Positions 63,425 through 64,000 of a DNA stretch of 64,000 bases are shown in pieces. Each line of letters opens with the position of its first letter. The stretch's first letter is position 1. The stretch comes from Sphingobacterium kitahiroshimense (GTDB lineage: Bacteria > Bacteroidota > Bacteroidia > Sphingobacteriales > Sphingobacteriaceae). The DNA is taken from positions 4,030,001 through 4,094,000 of the forward strand of contig NZ_JAOQNK010000001.1 of assembly GCF_025961315.1 (NCBI RefSeq), in the 5' to 3' direction. A program made the position numbers and the translations under genes. The notes under the pieces are model-generated. The model had not been told where the DNA came from, did not search any database, and was given only the letters and a program-made list of their open reading frames with translations.

Positions 63425-63702
63425 AACAGATTGGAAATTCAAACGAAGATATGCTTGCCTTGCTCGAAGCTGTGGTAGGCATCAAAAATGAACTGTTGTA
63501 TATCAGAGAATATTTCCATCCATTACTAAAAGGGGAAATCTACCTGTCAGGCGAACAGGTTTGCGAGATGTTACACATAAGCAAACGGACATTGCAACAG
63601 TACAGGGATGACGGACTGATACCTTTTATCAAGCTCGAACGGAAAATCTTGTTCCGTGAAAGCGATATTGTAAAAGTATTGGAAGATAACTATCAGCGTT
63701 AG
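63421..63702 (+). CDS. helix-turn-helix (excisionase/MerR-like) protein 2
   Basis: 93 residues with an HTH_17 domain (EQVCEMLHISKRTLQQYRDDGLIPFIKLERKILFRESDIVKVLED), clearly related to the preceding protein. The gene overlaps it by 4 bp, so the two are translated together. Probable directionality factor or regulator of the neighbouring integrase. Confidence 0.82.
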   Translation: MKQIGNSNEDMLALLEAVVGIKNELLYIREYFHPLLKGEIYLSGEQVCEMLHISKRTLQQYRDDGLIPFIKLERKILFRESDIVKVLEDNYQR

Positions 63703-63753
63703 TCCATTAAATGAATGCTTTGAAACTGTAACCTGTATCGGTCAATTAAAGAA

Positions 63754-63782
63754 ACAGCCCACTGCTTAAAGCGGTGGGCTGT
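63754..63782. terminator. bidirectional terminator between the HTH genes and the integrase
   Basis: A 12-bp stem (ACAGCCCACTGC with GCGGTGGGCTGT, one G-T pair) encloses TTAAA and is followed by GTTGTTTT; the two genes converge here. Confidence 0.75.
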
Positions 63783-63809
63783 GTTGTTTTAAAAAATTGT
63801 GACATAATG

Positions 63810-64000
63810 TTATAGGCTTGAAACAAAGGACTCCTCCATACCCTTAAATTTATGTGATACCTTTTGCATATCCTTACCAACTTTCTCGTTGAGTATCTTA
63901 GCATAAATCTGAGTAGTGGCAATGTTTTTATGTCCTAACATCTTGCTCAAACTCTCCAACGGAACACCCTCGCTTAAAAATAGCGTAGCAAACGTATGAC
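63810..64000 (-). CDS. tyrosine recombinase/integrase, C-terminal end (5' part outside window)
   Basis: The - strand frame is open from the window edge to a TAA at 63810-63812 and reads HTFATLFLSEGVPLESL, SKMLGHKNIATTQIYAKI and onward. This is the end of the tyrosine recombinase catalytic domain: the RHTFA box (its Arg is just outside), the second His in MLGH and the catalytic Tyr in TQIYAKI. The final 25 residues are a family-typical C-terminal helix. It would insert and excise the mobile element. Attachment sites are not visible. Confidence 0.9.
   Translation of the reverse strand, partial: HTFATLFLSEGVPLESLSKMLGHKNIATTQIYAKILNEKVGKDMQKVSHKFKGMEESFVSSL

Noticed and set aside
1-64000. CRISPR arrays, rRNA or tRNA genes
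   Set aside because: No regularly spaced long repeats, no rRNA-like conserved stretch and no tRNA T-arm plus acceptor pattern was noticed; the phased GCCA units are far too short for CRISPR.

Overview
The window looks like a chromosomal stretch from a member of the Bacteroidota, most probably the Sphingobacteriaceae (Sphingobacterium/Pedobacter type). The grounds are AT-rich DNA, paired SusC/SusD outer-membrane genes, many lipoproteins, TAnnTTTG-type -7 promoter elements, weak Shine-Dalgarno signals, and a Bacteroidetes-type mobilisation module at the right end. No rRNA, tRNA or CRISPR was found.

Region 1 (1-25 kb) is glycan and protein scavenging. It holds the tail of an S9 peptidase, a zinc-type GH127 beta-L-arabinofuranosidase, a modular GH43 enzyme and a convergent susD/susC pair. 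A second, divergent operon runs susC, susD, a FAS1 lipoprotein, a DUF5007-like lipoprotein and an HEMGH metallopeptidase-like lipoprotein. An ornithine-cyclodeaminase-family enzyme and a small GH43 follow. Arabinose-containing polysaccharide is the likely substrate of the first part.

Region 2 (23.8-31.3 kb) is a complete urease operon behind an outer-membrane porin: ureA, ureB, ureC, ureE, ureF, ureG, ureD, a hypA-like gene and a second ureE. UreC has an unusual twin-arginine N-terminal extension.

Region 3 (31.7-38.8 kb) is the most novel-looking locus. An orphan LuxR-type response regulator and a large usher-like outer-membrane protein lie on the + strand. They converge on a three-gene set on the - strand: a pilin-like subunit, a PapD-like two-domain chaperone and a protein made of three pilin-like modules. 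A TetR regulator lies behind. I read it as a chaperone-usher-like surface fibre system; this rests on architecture and context, not on recognised usher motifs.

Region 4 (38.8-53.3 kb) opens with a 1.28 kb gene-free, AT-rich stretch packed with DnaA-box-like 9-mers, a candidate oriC. It continues with an AhpD-like/Crp pair, a GH92 alpha-mannosidase and a LytTR two-component system. The two-component operon and a small neighbouring gene have the same promoter layout. Several membrane and outer-membrane genes follow (DUF2490-like, PorT-like, DoxX-like, MscS).

Region 5 (53.5-64 kb) has three co-directional exported proteins of unknown function, a LuxR regulator, and then an integrative mobilisable element: relaxase, MobC-like accessory protein, a hairpin-rich candidate oriT, a DUF3408 protein, an AbiEii-type nucleotidyltransferase with a partner protein, two MerR/excisionase-like HTH genes and the C-terminus of a tyrosine integrase. 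A 10-bp-phased tetrad repeat (GCCA every 10 bp) recurs in four intergenic regions of this element.
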